Shown here: positions 42,962 to 52,022 of the stretch, one piece after another
Numbering within the stretch: position 1 is the first letter of the stretch
Layout of the letters: the number at the start of each line of letters is the position of its first letter
DNA from: Noviluteimonas sp052115395
Lineage (GTDB): Bacteria; Pseudomonadota; Gammaproteobacteria; Xanthomonadales; Xanthomonadaceae
Length of the DNA: 64,000 nucleotides
Assembly (NCBI GenBank): GCA_052115395.1
Contig: JBFRGO010000002.1
Reading direction: 5' to 3' (one strand)
The notes under the pieces: generated by a model
What the model was told of the DNA's origin: nothing
Databases searched by the model: none
Seen by the model: the letters and a program-made list of their open reading frames with translations, nothing else
Made by a program: the position numbers and the translations under genes

Positions 42962-43561
42962 ATGACAGCAGCCGCCGACAACGGATATCGTGACCGCCTG
43001 CGTGGCGCCACCAACACGGCGCACGTGCGCCTGGACACGCGCTTCGCGCAAGGCATCCGCACGCCCGCGCAGTACCGCACCTACGTGCTGGGCATGCACG
43101 CCTTCGTCGCCAACGCCGAGCGTGCGCTGGCGCGGGCGCAGTTGCGCCCCACCTGGCGTGCGTGGCGCGATCCCGCGCGCACGGGCTGGCTCGACGAAGA
43201 TTTGTCCGCGATCGGCCTGGCCGCGCTTGCCGACGGGCCGCCGATGTCGGTCGTCGACGATGCCGGCGCCGCCGGCCTGATGTACGTGATCGAAGGCTCC
43301 GCACTGGGCGCCACCCAATTGCTCGGCGATGCGCAGGCGTTGGGCCACGGCCCGGGCACGGGTGCCACCTTCCTATCGCGCCACGGCGGTTTCGGCGCAG
43401 GCAAGCGTTGGCGCGCTTTCGTCCAGGAACTCGAGCGCGCCGACTTCGACCCCGGCAGCGAACGCGCGATGCTCGAATCGGCCGCACGCGCCTTCGCCTG
43501 CGCCGAACACGAATTCCATCGCGCCGAACACGCGCAGACCACCTTTACCGACGGAACTTGA
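42962..43561 (+). CDS. bphO: biliverdin-producing heme oxygenase (BphO)
   Basis: This 199-residue protein has the proximal heme histidine in TNTAHVRLD (H21) and the distal helix segment YVIEGSALGATQLL. It opens heme to biliverdin, the chromophore of the phytochrome encoded five bases downstream. There is no ribosome binding site. A TATCGT at 42949-42954 lies seven bases before the ATG, so the message may be leaderless. Confidence 0.9.
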   Translation: MTAAADNGYRDRLRGATNTAHVRLDTRFAQGIRTPAQYRTYVLGMHAFVANAERALARAQLRPTWRAWRDPARTGWLDEDLSAIGLAALADGPPMSVVDDAGAAGLMYVIEGSALGATQLLGDAQALGHGPGTGATFLSRHGGFGAGKRWRAFVQELERADFDPGSERAMLESAARAFACAEHEFHRAEHAQTTFTDGT

Positions 43562-43565
43562 TTCG

Positions 43566-45290
43566 ATGGACCACGCAACGCCGAGCGCCCCGGGCGCCGA
43601 GGCCGACTGCGCGCGCGAGGCGATCCACCTCAGTGGTGCGATCCAGCCGCACGGCTACCTGATCAGCTGCTCCCTGCCGGACTGGACGGTCCGCCACGCC
43701 TCGGCGAACGTCGCCGAACTGCTCGACACGCCGCCCGACGAAGTCATCGGCCGCAGCCTGCGCGAACACGTCGCCGACGAAGTCCTGCAACCCCTGCTCG
43801 AAGTGCTCGACATGATGGAATCGGGCGCGCCGCCGCAGCGCGCGGCGATCGGCAACATCGGCGCGATGGCGCACCTGTGCGATTTCGTCGTGCACGTGGC
43901 CGGCGACCTGGTGCACGTCGAACTCGAGCCCCGCTCGAGCATCCCGCTGCGCCAGGCACCGACCGTGGTCGCGCAGCGCATGATCGCGCGCGCCAGCGGC
44001 AGCGCGGACATGCGCGGCTTCCACCAGCACACCGCGGACGAAATCCGCGAACTCACCGGCTACGACCGCGTGATGATCTATCGCTTCCGCCACGACGATG
44101 CCGGCGAAGTCATCGCCGAATCGCGCGCGCAGGACATGGAACCCTTCCTGGGGCTGCGCTTCCCGGCCGCCGACATTCCCGCGCAGGCGCGTGCGCTGTA
44201 CGTGCGCAACCGCATCCGCGTGATTCCCGATGTCGCCTACGTGCCGGTGCCGATCCTGCCCGACCACGATGCGAACGGCGCCCCGCTGGACCTGAGCCAG
44301 CACATCCTGCGCAGCGTTTCGCCGGTGCACATCGAATACCTGAAGAACATGGGGCTGGCCGCGTCGATGTCGATTTCGATCGTCAGCGGCGGGCGCCTGT
44401 GGGGCCTGATCGCCTGCCACCATCGTCAACCGCGGCTGGTGCCGCCGTCGATCCGCGCGGCTGCCGACATGTTCAGCCTGTTCGTGTCGATGCGCGTGAG
44501 CGCCGCCGACCAGGAAATCGCATCCAGGCAGGACGACCGCGCGCGCGAGGCGCGCGAACAGCTCGCGCTGCGCCTCACGGGCCAGGAAGGGTTGTCGACC
44601 GCGCTGGCCGAAGCCATGCCGGTCCTCGCCGAAATGGTGCCCGCCGATGGCATCGCGCTGCGCAGCGATGGGCAATGGTCGACGCACGGCCGCGTGCCCT
44701 CGCTCGAAGGTTTGTCGCGCGCGCTGGAATGGGCGCGCACGCAGGGCGCGGATCGCCTGCCGGCGATCGACCACGCCACGCCGTGGGCATCGCCCGACGC
44801 GAACGACGGCCTCGCCGGCGTGCTCGCCGTGCCCTTCGGCCGACGCGACGACTGGTTGTTCTTCTTCCGCTGCGAACAGATCGAAGACGTGGTGTGGGCC
44901 GGCGATCCGCACAAGCCGATGGTGCCGACCGACGATGGCGTGCGCATCGCGCCGCGCAAGAGCTTCGCCAGTTGGCGCGAAACCGTGCGCGGCCATGCCT
45001 CGCCGTGGACCGACGCCGAGCGCGCCGCCGCCGAACGCCTGCGCTGGTTGTTGCAGGAACGCCCGTGGCAACCGCTGCCCAGCGAAAGCGAGGCAGCCAA
45101 CGTCCGCGACATGCGCCTGTTCCGCCGCCGCCACGTGATCGCCGAACAGAAATCGCGGCTGGATCAACTCGGCGGATTGCTCGATGGCCTGGGGTATCTG
45201 GAAGATGCGGAGACTGCGCGCATCGGCGCACGCATCGCCGAGCTGGAAGCAGAATTGCGCCAACTGATGCATCGCGCGCCGATCGAATGA
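43566..45290 (+). CDS. bphP: bacteriophytochrome (PAS-GAF-PHY) without recognisable output domain
   Basis: This 574-residue protein has the biliverdin-binding cysteine near the N-terminus (C15 in ADCAREAIHLSG), SGAIQPHGYL opening the PAS domain, the GAF signature PAADIPAQARALY and the PHY tongue motif PRKSF at 463-467. A phytochrome photosensory core is about 500 residues, and only about 70 residues remain. They form a charged, probably helical stretch (ARIAELEAELRQLM) and contain no histidine-kinase, GGDEF or PAS9 module. It likely signals through protein contacts or is a light-sensing module whose output is elsewhere. Confidence 0.9.
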   Translation: MDHATPSAPGAEADCAREAIHLSGAIQPHGYLISCSLPDWTVRHASANVAELLDTPPDEVIGRSLREHVADEVLQPLLEVLDMMESGAPPQRAAIGNIGAMAHLCDFVVHVAGDLVHVELEPRSSIPLRQAPTVVAQRMIARASGSADMRGFHQHTADEIRELTGYDRVMIYRFRHDDAGEVIAESRAQDMEPFLGLRFPAADIPAQARALYVRNRIRVIPDVAYVPVPILPDHDANGAPLDLSQHILRSVSPVHIEYLKNMGLAASMSISIVSGGRLWGLIACHHRQPRLVPPSIRAAADMFSLFVSMRVSAADQEIASRQDDRAREAREQLALRLTGQEGLSTALAEAMPVLAEMVPADGIALRSDGQWSTHGRVPSLEGLSRALEWARTQGADRLPAIDHATPWASPDANDGLAGVLAVPFGRRDDWLFFFRCEQIEDVVWAGDPHKPMVPTDDGVRIAPRKSFASWRETVRGHASPWTDAERAAAERLRWLLQERPWQPLPSESEAANVRDMRLFRRRHVIAEQKSRLDQLGGLLDGLGYLEDAETARIGARIAELEAELRQLMHRAPIE

Positions 45291-45357
45291 CGGTGCGCGG
45301 CTTGGCAAACGCGCGCAGCGGCCGGTAACCTCGGGGCAACTCCCCCGCGAATTCCCC

Positions 45358-45999
45358 ATGTCCGATGTCGCCCCGCGCACGCGCGCGCTCAATCCGCTGC
45401 CTTCGCTGATCTTCTCTTCGCGCTGGCTGCAGTTGCCGCTCTATCTGGGGTTGATCGTCGCGCAGGGCGTGTACGTCTACCTGTTCGTGAAGGAGCTGCT
45501 GCATCTGATCGCCGCGACGCCGCACCTGGGCGAGCAGGAGATCATGTTGATCGTGCTGGGCCTGATCGACGTGGTGATGATCAGCAATCTGCTCGTCATG
45601 GTGATCGTCGGCGGTTACGAAACCTTCGTTTCGCGGTTGCGACTGGAAGATCATCCGGACCAGCCGGAGTGGTTGAGCCACGTCAACGCGAGCGTGCTCA
45701 AGGTCAAGCTGGCGATGGCGATCATCGGCATTTCGTCGATCCACTTGCTCAAGAGTTTCATCGAGGTCGGCATGGTCGGCGGGCTGCCGCTGTGCAGCAC
45801 GGCCGACGGGATCGCCGCGGTCCGCGCCATGGGCGAGGCGGGGCTGAACATGAAGGCCTGCACGACCATCACGAAGGACGGCGTGTTGTGGCAGACGATC
45901 ATCCATAGCGTTTTCATCATTTCGGCCCTCGGCATCGCATGGACCGACAAGTTGATGACCGGGGCGGCGAGCAAGCGCGAGCACGTTCACGCGCATTGA
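45358..45999 (+). CDS. UPF0114 (YqhA/TIGR00645) membrane protein
   Basis: This 213-residue protein has about four membrane helices and the typical opening FSSRWLQLPLYLGLIVAQGVYVY, followed by MVIVGGYETFVSRL and VKLAMAIIGISSIHLLKSF. The family is conserved in proteobacteria but its function is not established. It stands alone after the phytochrome gene and before a repeat-rich gap. Confidence 0.85.
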   Translation: MSDVAPRTRALNPLPSLIFSSRWLQLPLYLGLIVAQGVYVYLFVKELLHLIAATPHLGEQEIMLIVLGLIDVVMISNLLVMVIVGGYETFVSRLRLEDHPDQPEWLSHVNASVLKVKLAMAIIGISSIHLLKSFIEVGMVGGLPLCSTADGIAAVRAMGEAGLNMKACTTITKDGVLWQTIIHSVFIISALGIAWTDKLMTGAASKREHVHAH

Positions 46000-46096
46000 G
46001 GGAATGGGGAATAGGGAATAGGGAATAGTTGATTCGCCGTAGGTCGCCATCGTTCCAAGTCGCCACGTACCAACCATTCCCCATTCCCCATTCCCC
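46000..46096. repeat. GGGAATR heptamer repeats in inverted orientation
   Basis: The left arm (46000-46028) is four direct copies of GGGAAT(G/A). The right arm (46074-46096) is the reverse complement of three copies of GGGGAAT. They flank a 45-base spacer, so the transcript could fold into a long hairpin. It lies between a YqhA-type gene and uvrD and may end transcription or be an intergenic repeat element. Confidence 0.7.
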
Positions 46097-46128
46097 GCTT
46101 TCAAGCGGGCACGCGGTGCGATGCACCG

Positions 46129-46134
46129 TAAAAT
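46129..46134 (+). promoter_or_regulatory. -10 box of uvrD, leaderless type
   Basis: TAAAAT ends six bases before the uvrD ATG, so transcription should begin at the start codon. There is no Shine-Dalgarno sequence. Confidence 0.5.
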
Positions 46135-46140
46135 GCCCCC

Positions 46141-48318
46141 ATGGATGTCTCCCACCTGCTAGACGCGCTGAACCCGGCCCAGCGCGAAGCCGTTACTGCG
46201 CCTTCCGGTCACTACCTCGTCCTCGCCGGCGCCGGCAGCGGCAAGACCCGCGTGCTGATGCACCGCATCGCGTGGCTCAACGAAGTGATGGGCGTGCCGC
46301 CGCACGGCATCCTCGCGGTCACTTTCACCAACAAGGCCGCCGGCGAACTCCGCCACCGCGCCGAACACCTGCTGCGCAATGGGTCGCGCGGCATGTGGAT
46401 CGGCACCTTCCACGGCCTCGCCCACCGCCTGCTGCGCCTGCACTGGGCCGATGCGGGATTGCCCGAAGGCTTCCAGGTCCTCGACTCCGACGACCAGTTG
46501 CGCCTGGTCAAGCGCGTCGTGCAACAACTCGAACTCGACGACACGCGCTTCCCGCCGCGCCAGATCGCCTGGTGGATCAACGCGCAGAAAGACGAAGGCC
46601 GCCGCCCGCAGCACATCCAACCGGGCAGCGACTGGTTCATGGACACCATGCGCAAGGCGTACGCGGCCTACCAGGAACGCTGCGATCGCGCGGGCCTGGT
46701 CGACTTCGCCGAACTGCTGCTGCGCGCGCACGAACTGCTGCGCGACAACGCCGGCCTGCTCGCGCATTACCGCCATCGCTTCGGCGAACTGCTGATCGAT
46801 GAATTCCAGGACACCAACGCGATCCAGTACGGTTTCGTGCGCCTGCTGGCGGGCGATACCGGCCGCGTGTTCGTGGTCGGCGACGACGACCAGGCGATCT
46901 ACGGCTGGCGCGGCGCGAAAGTGGAGAACGTGCAGCGCTTCCTGCGCGACTACCCGGGCGCGAGCACGCTTCGCCTGGAACAGAACTACCGATCGACGTC
47001 GAACATCCTCAACGCCGCGAACGCCGTCATCGCGCACAACCCCGATCGCCTCGGCAAACAACTGTGGACCGACGCGGGCGCCGGCGATCCGATCGACCTG
47101 TACGCCGCGTACAACGAAATCGACGAATCGCGATACGTGATCGAACGCATCCGCCAATGGGTGCGCGACGGCGGCAGCCACCGTGATTGCGCGATCCTCT
47201 ACCGCAGCAACGCACAATCGCGGGCCTTCGAAGAAGCGCTGCTCGGCGAGCAGATCCCCTACCGCGTCTATGGAGGCCAACGCTTCTTCGAGCGCGCGGA
47301 AATCAAGGACACGCTCGCCTACCTGCGCCTGGTGGCCAACCGCGCCGACGATGCCGCGTTCGAACGCGCCGTCAACACGCCCACGCGCGGGATCGGCGAA
47401 CGCACGCTCGACGAAGTGCGCCGCACCGCGCGCGAGAACAGCCTGTCGCTCTGGGATGCCGCGCGCGCGACGAGCGAAGGCAACGTGCTGGCTGCACGCG
47501 CCCGCAATGCGCTGGCCGGCTTCCTCCTGCTGATCGAAGGCCTGCAGCTGGAAACCGCCGCGCTGCCGCTGCAGGAGAAGATCGACCACGTGCTGATGCG
47601 CAGCGGCCTGCGCGAGCACTTTGCGAACGAGTCGAAGGGCCAACTGGATTCGCGCACCGACAACCTCGACGAACTGGTGTCGGTCGCCTCGCGCTTCGTG
47701 CACGGCGACGACGAGGAGTCGGCCGCGCTCAGCGAACTGGTCGCCTTCCTCAGTTATGCCGCGCTCGAAGCGGGCGAGGGCCAGGCGCAGTCGGGCGAGG
47801 ACGGCGTGCAGCTGATGACCCTGCACAGCGCGAAGGGCCTGGAGTTTCCGCTGGTGTTCCTCGCGGGCCTGGAAGAAGGCCTGTTCCCGAACACCAAGTC
47901 GCAGGAAGAACCCGGCCGCCTCGAAGAAGAGCGCCGCCTGGCCTACGTCGGCATCACGCGGGCGCGGCAGAAGCTGGTGCTCACCTACGCCGAAGCGCGT
48001 CGCATCCACGGCTCGGACATGTACGGCATTCCGTCGCGGTTCCTGCGCGAAATCCCGGCGCCGCTGATCAACGAAGTGCGGCCGCGCGTGCAGGTCTCGC
48101 GTTCGTACACACCGCATTCGGGGCGTCGCGAACATGCGATGGCTGCCGTGGAGGTTCCGCCGGTGAAGCTCGGCGCCAACGTCCGGCATCCCACCTTCGG
48201 CACCGGCGTGGTCACCGATTACGAAGGCAGCGGCCCGCACGCCCGCGTGCAGGTGAACTTCGACGATGTCGGTTCGAAATGGCTGGTGCTGGCGTACGCG
48301 AACTTGACGCCTGCCTGA
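46141..48318 (+). CDS. uvrD: DNA helicase II
   Basis: This 725-residue SF1 helicase has Walker A LAGAGSGKT at about 28-36, TFTNKAA, IDEFQDTN, GDDDQAIYGWRGA and the later motifs LEQNYRST and VYGGQRFFER, TLHSAKGLEFP, and AYVGITRAR. The C-terminal Tudor-like segment (KLGANVRHPTFGTGVV) binds RNA polymerase in UvrD. It acts in nucleotide excision and mismatch repair. It starts without a ribosome binding site behind a -10 box. Rep is the closest alternative, but length and C-terminus favour UvrD. Confidence 0.94.
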   Translation: MDVSHLLDALNPAQREAVTAPSGHYLVLAGAGSGKTRVLMHRIAWLNEVMGVPPHGILAVTFTNKAAGELRHRAEHLLRNGSRGMWIGTFHGLAHRLLRLHWADAGLPEGFQVLDSDDQLRLVKRVVQQLELDDTRFPPRQIAWWINAQKDEGRRPQHIQPGSDWFMDTMRKAYAAYQERCDRAGLVDFAELLLRAHELLRDNAGLLAHYRHRFGELLIDEFQDTNAIQYGFVRLLAGDTGRVFVVGDDDQAIYGWRGAKVENVQRFLRDYPGASTLRLEQNYRSTSNILNAANAVIAHNPDRLGKQLWTDAGAGDPIDLYAAYNEIDESRYVIERIRQWVRDGGSHRDCAILYRSNAQSRAFEEALLGEQIPYRVYGGQRFFERAEIKDTLAYLRLVANRADDAAFERAVNTPTRGIGERTLDEVRRTARENSLSLWDAARATSEGNVLAARARNALAGFLLLIEGLQLETAALPLQEKIDHVLMRSGLREHFANESKGQLDSRTDNLDELVSVASRFVHGDDEESAALSELVAFLSYAALEAGEGQAQSGEDGVQLMTLHSAKGLEFPLVFLAGLEEGLFPNTKSQEEPGRLEEERRLAYVGITRARQKLVLTYAEARRIHGSDMYGIPSRFLREIPAPLINEVRPRVQVSRSYTPHSGRREHAMAAVEVPPVKLGANVRHPTFGTGVVTDYEGSGPHARVQVNFDDVGSKWLVLAYANLTPA

Positions 48319-48516
48319 TCAACGCGCGTCAGCCACCGACGCCTGCAACGCACTGGCCAACGCGGCATCGCCGCTGACCAGCGCAGTCCACGCGAGCTCC
48401 AGCCCCTTGCGACGGCCTTTCTCGACGAGCTTCAGGCCATCGGGGCCGATCGTCAGCGTGTACACCTGGTCGCCGATCTGCACTTCGCGGCGCATGGGCT
48501 TGTCGAGCTTGGTCAT
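48319..48516 (-). CDS. small uncharacterised protein
   Basis: This 65-residue protein contains VQIGDQVYTLTIGPDGLKLVEKGRRKG, a beta-hairpin-like stretch, then a helical C-terminus. I do not recognise the family. Its stop codon touches the uvrD stop, and it lies 21 bases after the DUF2782 gene on the same strand, so both are probably co-transcribed. Regular spacing and composition favour a real gene. Confidence 0.65.
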   Translation of the reverse strand: MTKLDKPMRREVQIGDQVYTLTIGPDGLKLVEKGRRKGLELAWTALVSGDAALASALQASVADAR

Positions 48517-48537
48517 CGCGTGCTCCCCGGAAGAGAA

Positions 48538-48852
48538 TCACCAGCCATAAAGCTTGAAATAGACCGGCACGTTGCGCGTGCCGTCGCTGTTGCGGTCCAG
48601 GCGGCCGTCGCCGTCGGAATCGGTCACGTAATAGGTCGGGCCGTTCTTCGGCACCACGCGCACCATCGCCAGCGAGCCGCCGACGCGGTACTCGGTGACC
48701 ACATCGCCGTTGGACTCGGTGCGCGTGGCTTGCTGCGCGCCTTCGGGCACCGGCGGCACCGCGTTGGGATCCTGCGGGGCGGTGGCGCAGCCTGCCGCGA
48801 GCGCGAACAGGGCGAGGGCGGCGAACCGGTGCGCTGAGCGATGACGGGTCAT
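48538..48852 (-). CDS. DUF2782 lipoprotein
   Basis: This 104-residue protein has a lipobox LAAGC at about 18-22, so the mature protein would be lipid-anchored. The body (VVTEYRVGGSLAMVRVVPKNGPTYYVTDSDGDGRLD) matches DUF2782, a family often beside polA in this group of bacteria. It diverges from polA; the gap of 92 bases contains both promoters. Function is unknown. Confidence 0.85.
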   Translation of the reverse strand: MTRHRSAHRFAALALFALAAGCATAPQDPNAVPPVPEGAQQATRTESNGDVVTEYRVGGSLAMVRVVPKNGPTYYVTDSDGDGRLDRNSDGTRNVPVYFKLYGW

Positions 48853-48932
48853 GTGAGCCCTCCTCCCTGCGGGTTACGGAAGCCAAGCATAGGTCCGGCC
48901 GCCGTAAAGCCCGAGTGTTCGACCCGGGCGCG

Positions 48933-48938
48933 TAGAAT
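48933..48938 (+). promoter_or_regulatory. -10 box of polA, leaderless type
   Basis: TAGAAT ends six bases before the polA ATG. There is no Shine-Dalgarno sequence and no clear -35. Confidence 0.5.
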
Positions 48939-48944
48939 CCGCGG

Positions 48945-51716
48945 ATGCCAAGACTGGTCCTGATCGACGGGTCCTCGTACCTGTACCGCGCGTTCCACGC
49001 GCTTCCGCCCCTCACCAACAGCGCCGGCGAGCCCACGGGCGCCCTGTTCGGCGTCGTGAACATGCTCCGGGCCACGCTCGCCGAGCAGCCCGACTGCGCG
49101 GCCTTCGTCGTCGACGCACCGGGCAAGACCTTCCGCGACGATCTGTATCCCGAGTACAAGGCCAACCGGTCGGCCATGCCCGACGACCTGCGCGCGCAGG
49201 TGCAGCCGATGTGCGAAATCGTGCAGGCGCTGGGGTTCCCGCTCCTGCGCGTGGATGGCGTGGAGGCCGACGATGTCATCGGCACGCTCGCGCTGGAAGC
49301 CGCGCGCGCCGGCAGCGAGGTCACGATCTCCACCGGCGACAAGGACTTCGCGCAATTGCTCGGGCCCTTCGACAACGGCGGCAGCATCCGCCTGGTCAAC
49401 ACGATGAGCGGCAGCGTGCTGGACTCCGACGAAAGCGTGATGGCGAAGTTCGGCGTCCTCCCGCACCAGATCGTCGACATGCTCGCGCTGATGGGCGATG
49501 CGGTGGACAACGTGAAGGGCGTGGACAAGTGCGGCCCGAAGACCGCGGCCAAATGGCTCGCCGAATATGGTTCGCTCGACGGCGTGATCACCAATGCCGA
49601 GAAGATCGGCGGCAAGATCGGCGAAAACCTGCGCGCCGCGTTGCCGCGCCTGCCGTTGAATCGCGAACTGGTGACGATCAAGACCGACGTCGCCCTGGAT
49701 TCGGCGGCGCACCAGCTGGGCCTGCGCCCGCGCGACGTCGACACGCTGAAGATCCTCTACGCGCGCTACGGCTTCAACGCCGCGCTGAAGGAACTCGGCG
49801 GTACGCCGCCTGCACCGACCGAGCGCAAGGTGTCGATGCGCGGCACCGAAGCGGGCTGGGCCCGCACGGGTGCGGCGCCGGCCGAAGCGCCGGATGCGAA
49901 GCTCGGCGAAAAGGTCGGCTACGAAACGATCCTCACGCGCGAACAGTTCGATGCGTGGCTGGCGAAGCTGCAGGCGGCCGATGCCTTCGCCTTCGACACC
50001 GAAACCGATTCGCTGGACGCGCTCTGCGCCAACCTGGTCGGCCTGAGCATCGCGACCGAGCCTTACGCCGGCGCTTACATCCCGTTCGGCCACGATTACC
50101 CGGGCGCACCGGCGCAATTGCCGCGCGAGGACGTGCTCGCCGCGCTACGCCCGCTGTTCGCCGATGCGTCGAAGAAGAAGGTCGGCCAGCACGGCAAGTA
50201 CGACCTCCACGTCCTGCGCTGCCACGGCGTGACCGTGCACGGCTACGACGACGACACGATGCTCGAAAGCTTCGTCTTCAACGCCGGTGCGAGCCGGCAC
50301 GACATGGATTCGCTCGCCAAGCGGTATCTGGGTTACGACACCGTCCGCTACGAGGATGTCGCGGGCAAGGGCGCCAAGCAGATCCCGTTCTCGCATGTCT
50401 CGCTCGAGGATGCGACGCGCTACGCGGCCGAAGACGCCGACATCGTGCTGCGCCTGCATTCGGTGCTGGGCCCGAAGCTGGCCGCCGAGCCTTCGCTGGA
50501 AAGCGTCTACCGCACGATCGAAATTCCGTTGGTGCAGGTCCTGGAGCGCGTGGAAGCCAACGGCATCCTGGTCGATGTCGCCGAGTTGCGCCGCCAGTCC
50601 GCCGACCTGGGCAAGCGCATGCTCGAAGCGCAGCAGCAGGCGACCGCGCTCGCCGGCCGCACCTTCAGCCTGGACTCGCCCAAGCAGGTGGGCCAGTTGC
50701 TGTTCGACGAACTCAAGCTCCCCGTGCAGGTGAAAACCTCCACCGGCCAGCCCAGCGTGAACGAAGAAGCGCTCGAAGCCATCGCCGATCTGCACGAACT
50801 GCCGAAGATCATCCTGGAATACCGCGGCCTGGCGAAGTTGCGCAGCACCTACACCGACAAACTGCCGGACATGGTGAATCCCAACACCGGCCGCGTGCAC
50901 ACCAGCTACCACCAGGCCGGTGCGGCGACGGGGCGCCTGGCCTCGTCGGACCCGAACCTTCAGAACATCCCGATCCGCACCGACGACGGGCGCCGCATCC
51001 GCAAGGCGTTCATCGCCCCGGAAGGCCGCCGCATCGTCGCGCTCGACTATTCGCAGATCGAGCTGCGGATCATGGCGCACCTGTCGGAAGACCCGAACCT
51101 GCTGAAGGCCTTCGGCAGCGGCGCGGACATCCATCGCGCGACCGCGGCGGAAGTCTTCGGCAAGGCGATGGACGATGTGTCCAACAACGAGCGCCGCGCG
51201 GCGAAGGCGATCAACTTCGGCCTGATGTACGGCATGAGCGCCTTCGGACTGGCGCGGCAGCTCGGCATCGGCCGTGGTGAGGCGCAGGACTACATCGCGC
51301 TCTACTTCTCGCGTTACCCGGGCGTGCGGGATTACATGGAGCGCACGCGGCAGGACGCGCGCGAGAAGGGGTATGTCGAGACGGTCTTCGGCCGCCGGCT
51401 GCACCTGGAGAACATCCATGCCCGCAACCAGGGCCTGCGCGCGGGCGCCGAGCGCGCGGCGATCAATGCGCCGATGCAGGGCACGGCCGCGGATATCGTC
51501 AAACGCGCGATGATCGAGATCGATGCCTGGCTCGCCGGCGACGCACGTGCGCTGATGCTGTTGCAGGTCCACGATGAGCTCGTCTTCGAAGCCGACGCCG
51601 GTTTCGTCGACGAACTCATCGTTGGCGCGAGGGCGCGAATGGCCGCTGCTGCACAGCTGCGTGTCCCCCTGTTGGTGGATGCGGGCACCGGCGCCAACTG
51701 GGACGAAGCGCACTGA
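48945..51716 (+). CDS. polA: DNA polymerase I
   Basis: This 923-residue protein has all three domains: the 5' nuclease (1-290; LIDGSSYLYRAFHALPPL, VEADDVIGTLA), the 3'-5' proofreading exonuclease (about 320-510; FAFDTETDSL) and the polymerase (520-923; ASSDPNLQNIPIR, DYSQIELRIMAHLSED, and HDELVFEAD). It fills gaps in repair and removes RNA primers. Full length and intact exonuclease residues are seen. It starts with ATG six bases after a -10 box. Confidence 0.97.
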   Translation: MPRLVLIDGSSYLYRAFHALPPLTNSAGEPTGALFGVVNMLRATLAEQPDCAAFVVDAPGKTFRDDLYPEYKANRSAMPDDLRAQVQPMCEIVQALGFPLLRVDGVEADDVIGTLALEAARAGSEVTISTGDKDFAQLLGPFDNGGSIRLVNTMSGSVLDSDESVMAKFGVLPHQIVDMLALMGDAVDNVKGVDKCGPKTAAKWLAEYGSLDGVITNAEKIGGKIGENLRAALPRLPLNRELVTIKTDVALDSAAHQLGLRPRDVDTLKILYARYGFNAALKELGGTPPAPTERKVSMRGTEAGWARTGAAPAEAPDAKLGEKVGYETILTREQFDAWLAKLQAADAFAFDTETDSLDALCANLVGLSIATEPYAGAYIPFGHDYPGAPAQLPREDVLAALRPLFADASKKKVGQHGKYDLHVLRCHGVTVHGYDDDTMLESFVFNAGASRHDMDSLAKRYLGYDTVRYEDVAGKGAKQIPFSHVSLEDATRYAAEDADIVLRLHSVLGPKLAAEPSLESVYRTIEIPLVQVLERVEANGILVDVAELRRQSADLGKRMLEAQQQATALAGRTFSLDSPKQVGQLLFDELKLPVQVKTSTGQPSVNEEALEAIADLHELPKIILEYRGLAKLRSTYTDKLPDMVNPNTGRVHTSYHQAGAATGRLASSDPNLQNIPIRTDDGRRIRKAFIAPEGRRIVALDYSQIELRIMAHLSEDPNLLKAFGSGADIHRATAAEVFGKAMDDVSNNERRAAKAINFGLMYGMSAFGLARQLGIGRGEAQDYIALYFSRYPGVRDYMERTRQDAREKGYVETVFGRRLHLENIHARNQGLRAGAERAAINAPMQGTAADIVKRAMIEIDAWLAGDARALMLLQVHDELVFEADAGFVDELIVGARARMAAAAQLRVPLLVDAGTGANWDEAH

Positions 51717-51839
51717 CGAGCGCGTCTCAGGGATTAGGTTTGTGAGGCCTCTCCGGAAGCAATGAATTAAAACTGAATCCAACGGTTCCTTAACCTGAAT
51801 CTTCACGAACCATCCATGTACGGGGTGGTCATATAGCTC

Positions 51840-51962
51840 GCGTCAGATGCAAGGTCTGACGCAGATCTCTCCCTCCCCTGGAGTGATCCCCGGAGCGGTG
51901 ACTCCTCCCCAAGTCCCGTTCCCCAGCCCCGCCGGTCTCCCCCTGGCCAGCGGGGCTTTTTA
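51840..51962 (+). ncRNA. candidate small RNA, sX13-like
   Basis: A TATAGC box (51832-51837) is followed by a stem GCGTCAGA/TCTGACGC (51840-51847 with 51855-51862), a second stem GGAGT/ACTCC (51880-51884 with 51901-51905) with CCCC in its loop, and a terminator stem with a C-rich loop (TCTCCCCCT) and a T run ending about 51962. This gives about 120 bases. Size, three stem-loops with C-rich loops and position after polA recall sX13, an Xanthomonadaceae sRNA of 115 bases that pairs through its loops with G-rich mRNA segments. Homology is inferred from architecture, not from an alignment. Confidence 0.6.
51925..51961 (+). terminator. terminator ending the sRNA candidate
   Basis: AGCCCCGC (51925-51932) and GCGGGGCT (51950-51957) form the stem around a 17-base C-rich loop, followed by CTTTTTA. 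It would end the small RNA; read-through from polA would also stop here. The rest of the 306-base gap between polA and DUF421 holds the sRNA and no protein gene. Confidence 0.8.
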
Positions 51963-52022
51963 TTGCCTGTCGAAAAGTGGGCCTGCGATACAGTGCAGGC
52001 CGGAGCCGCCAAGGGGAAATGC

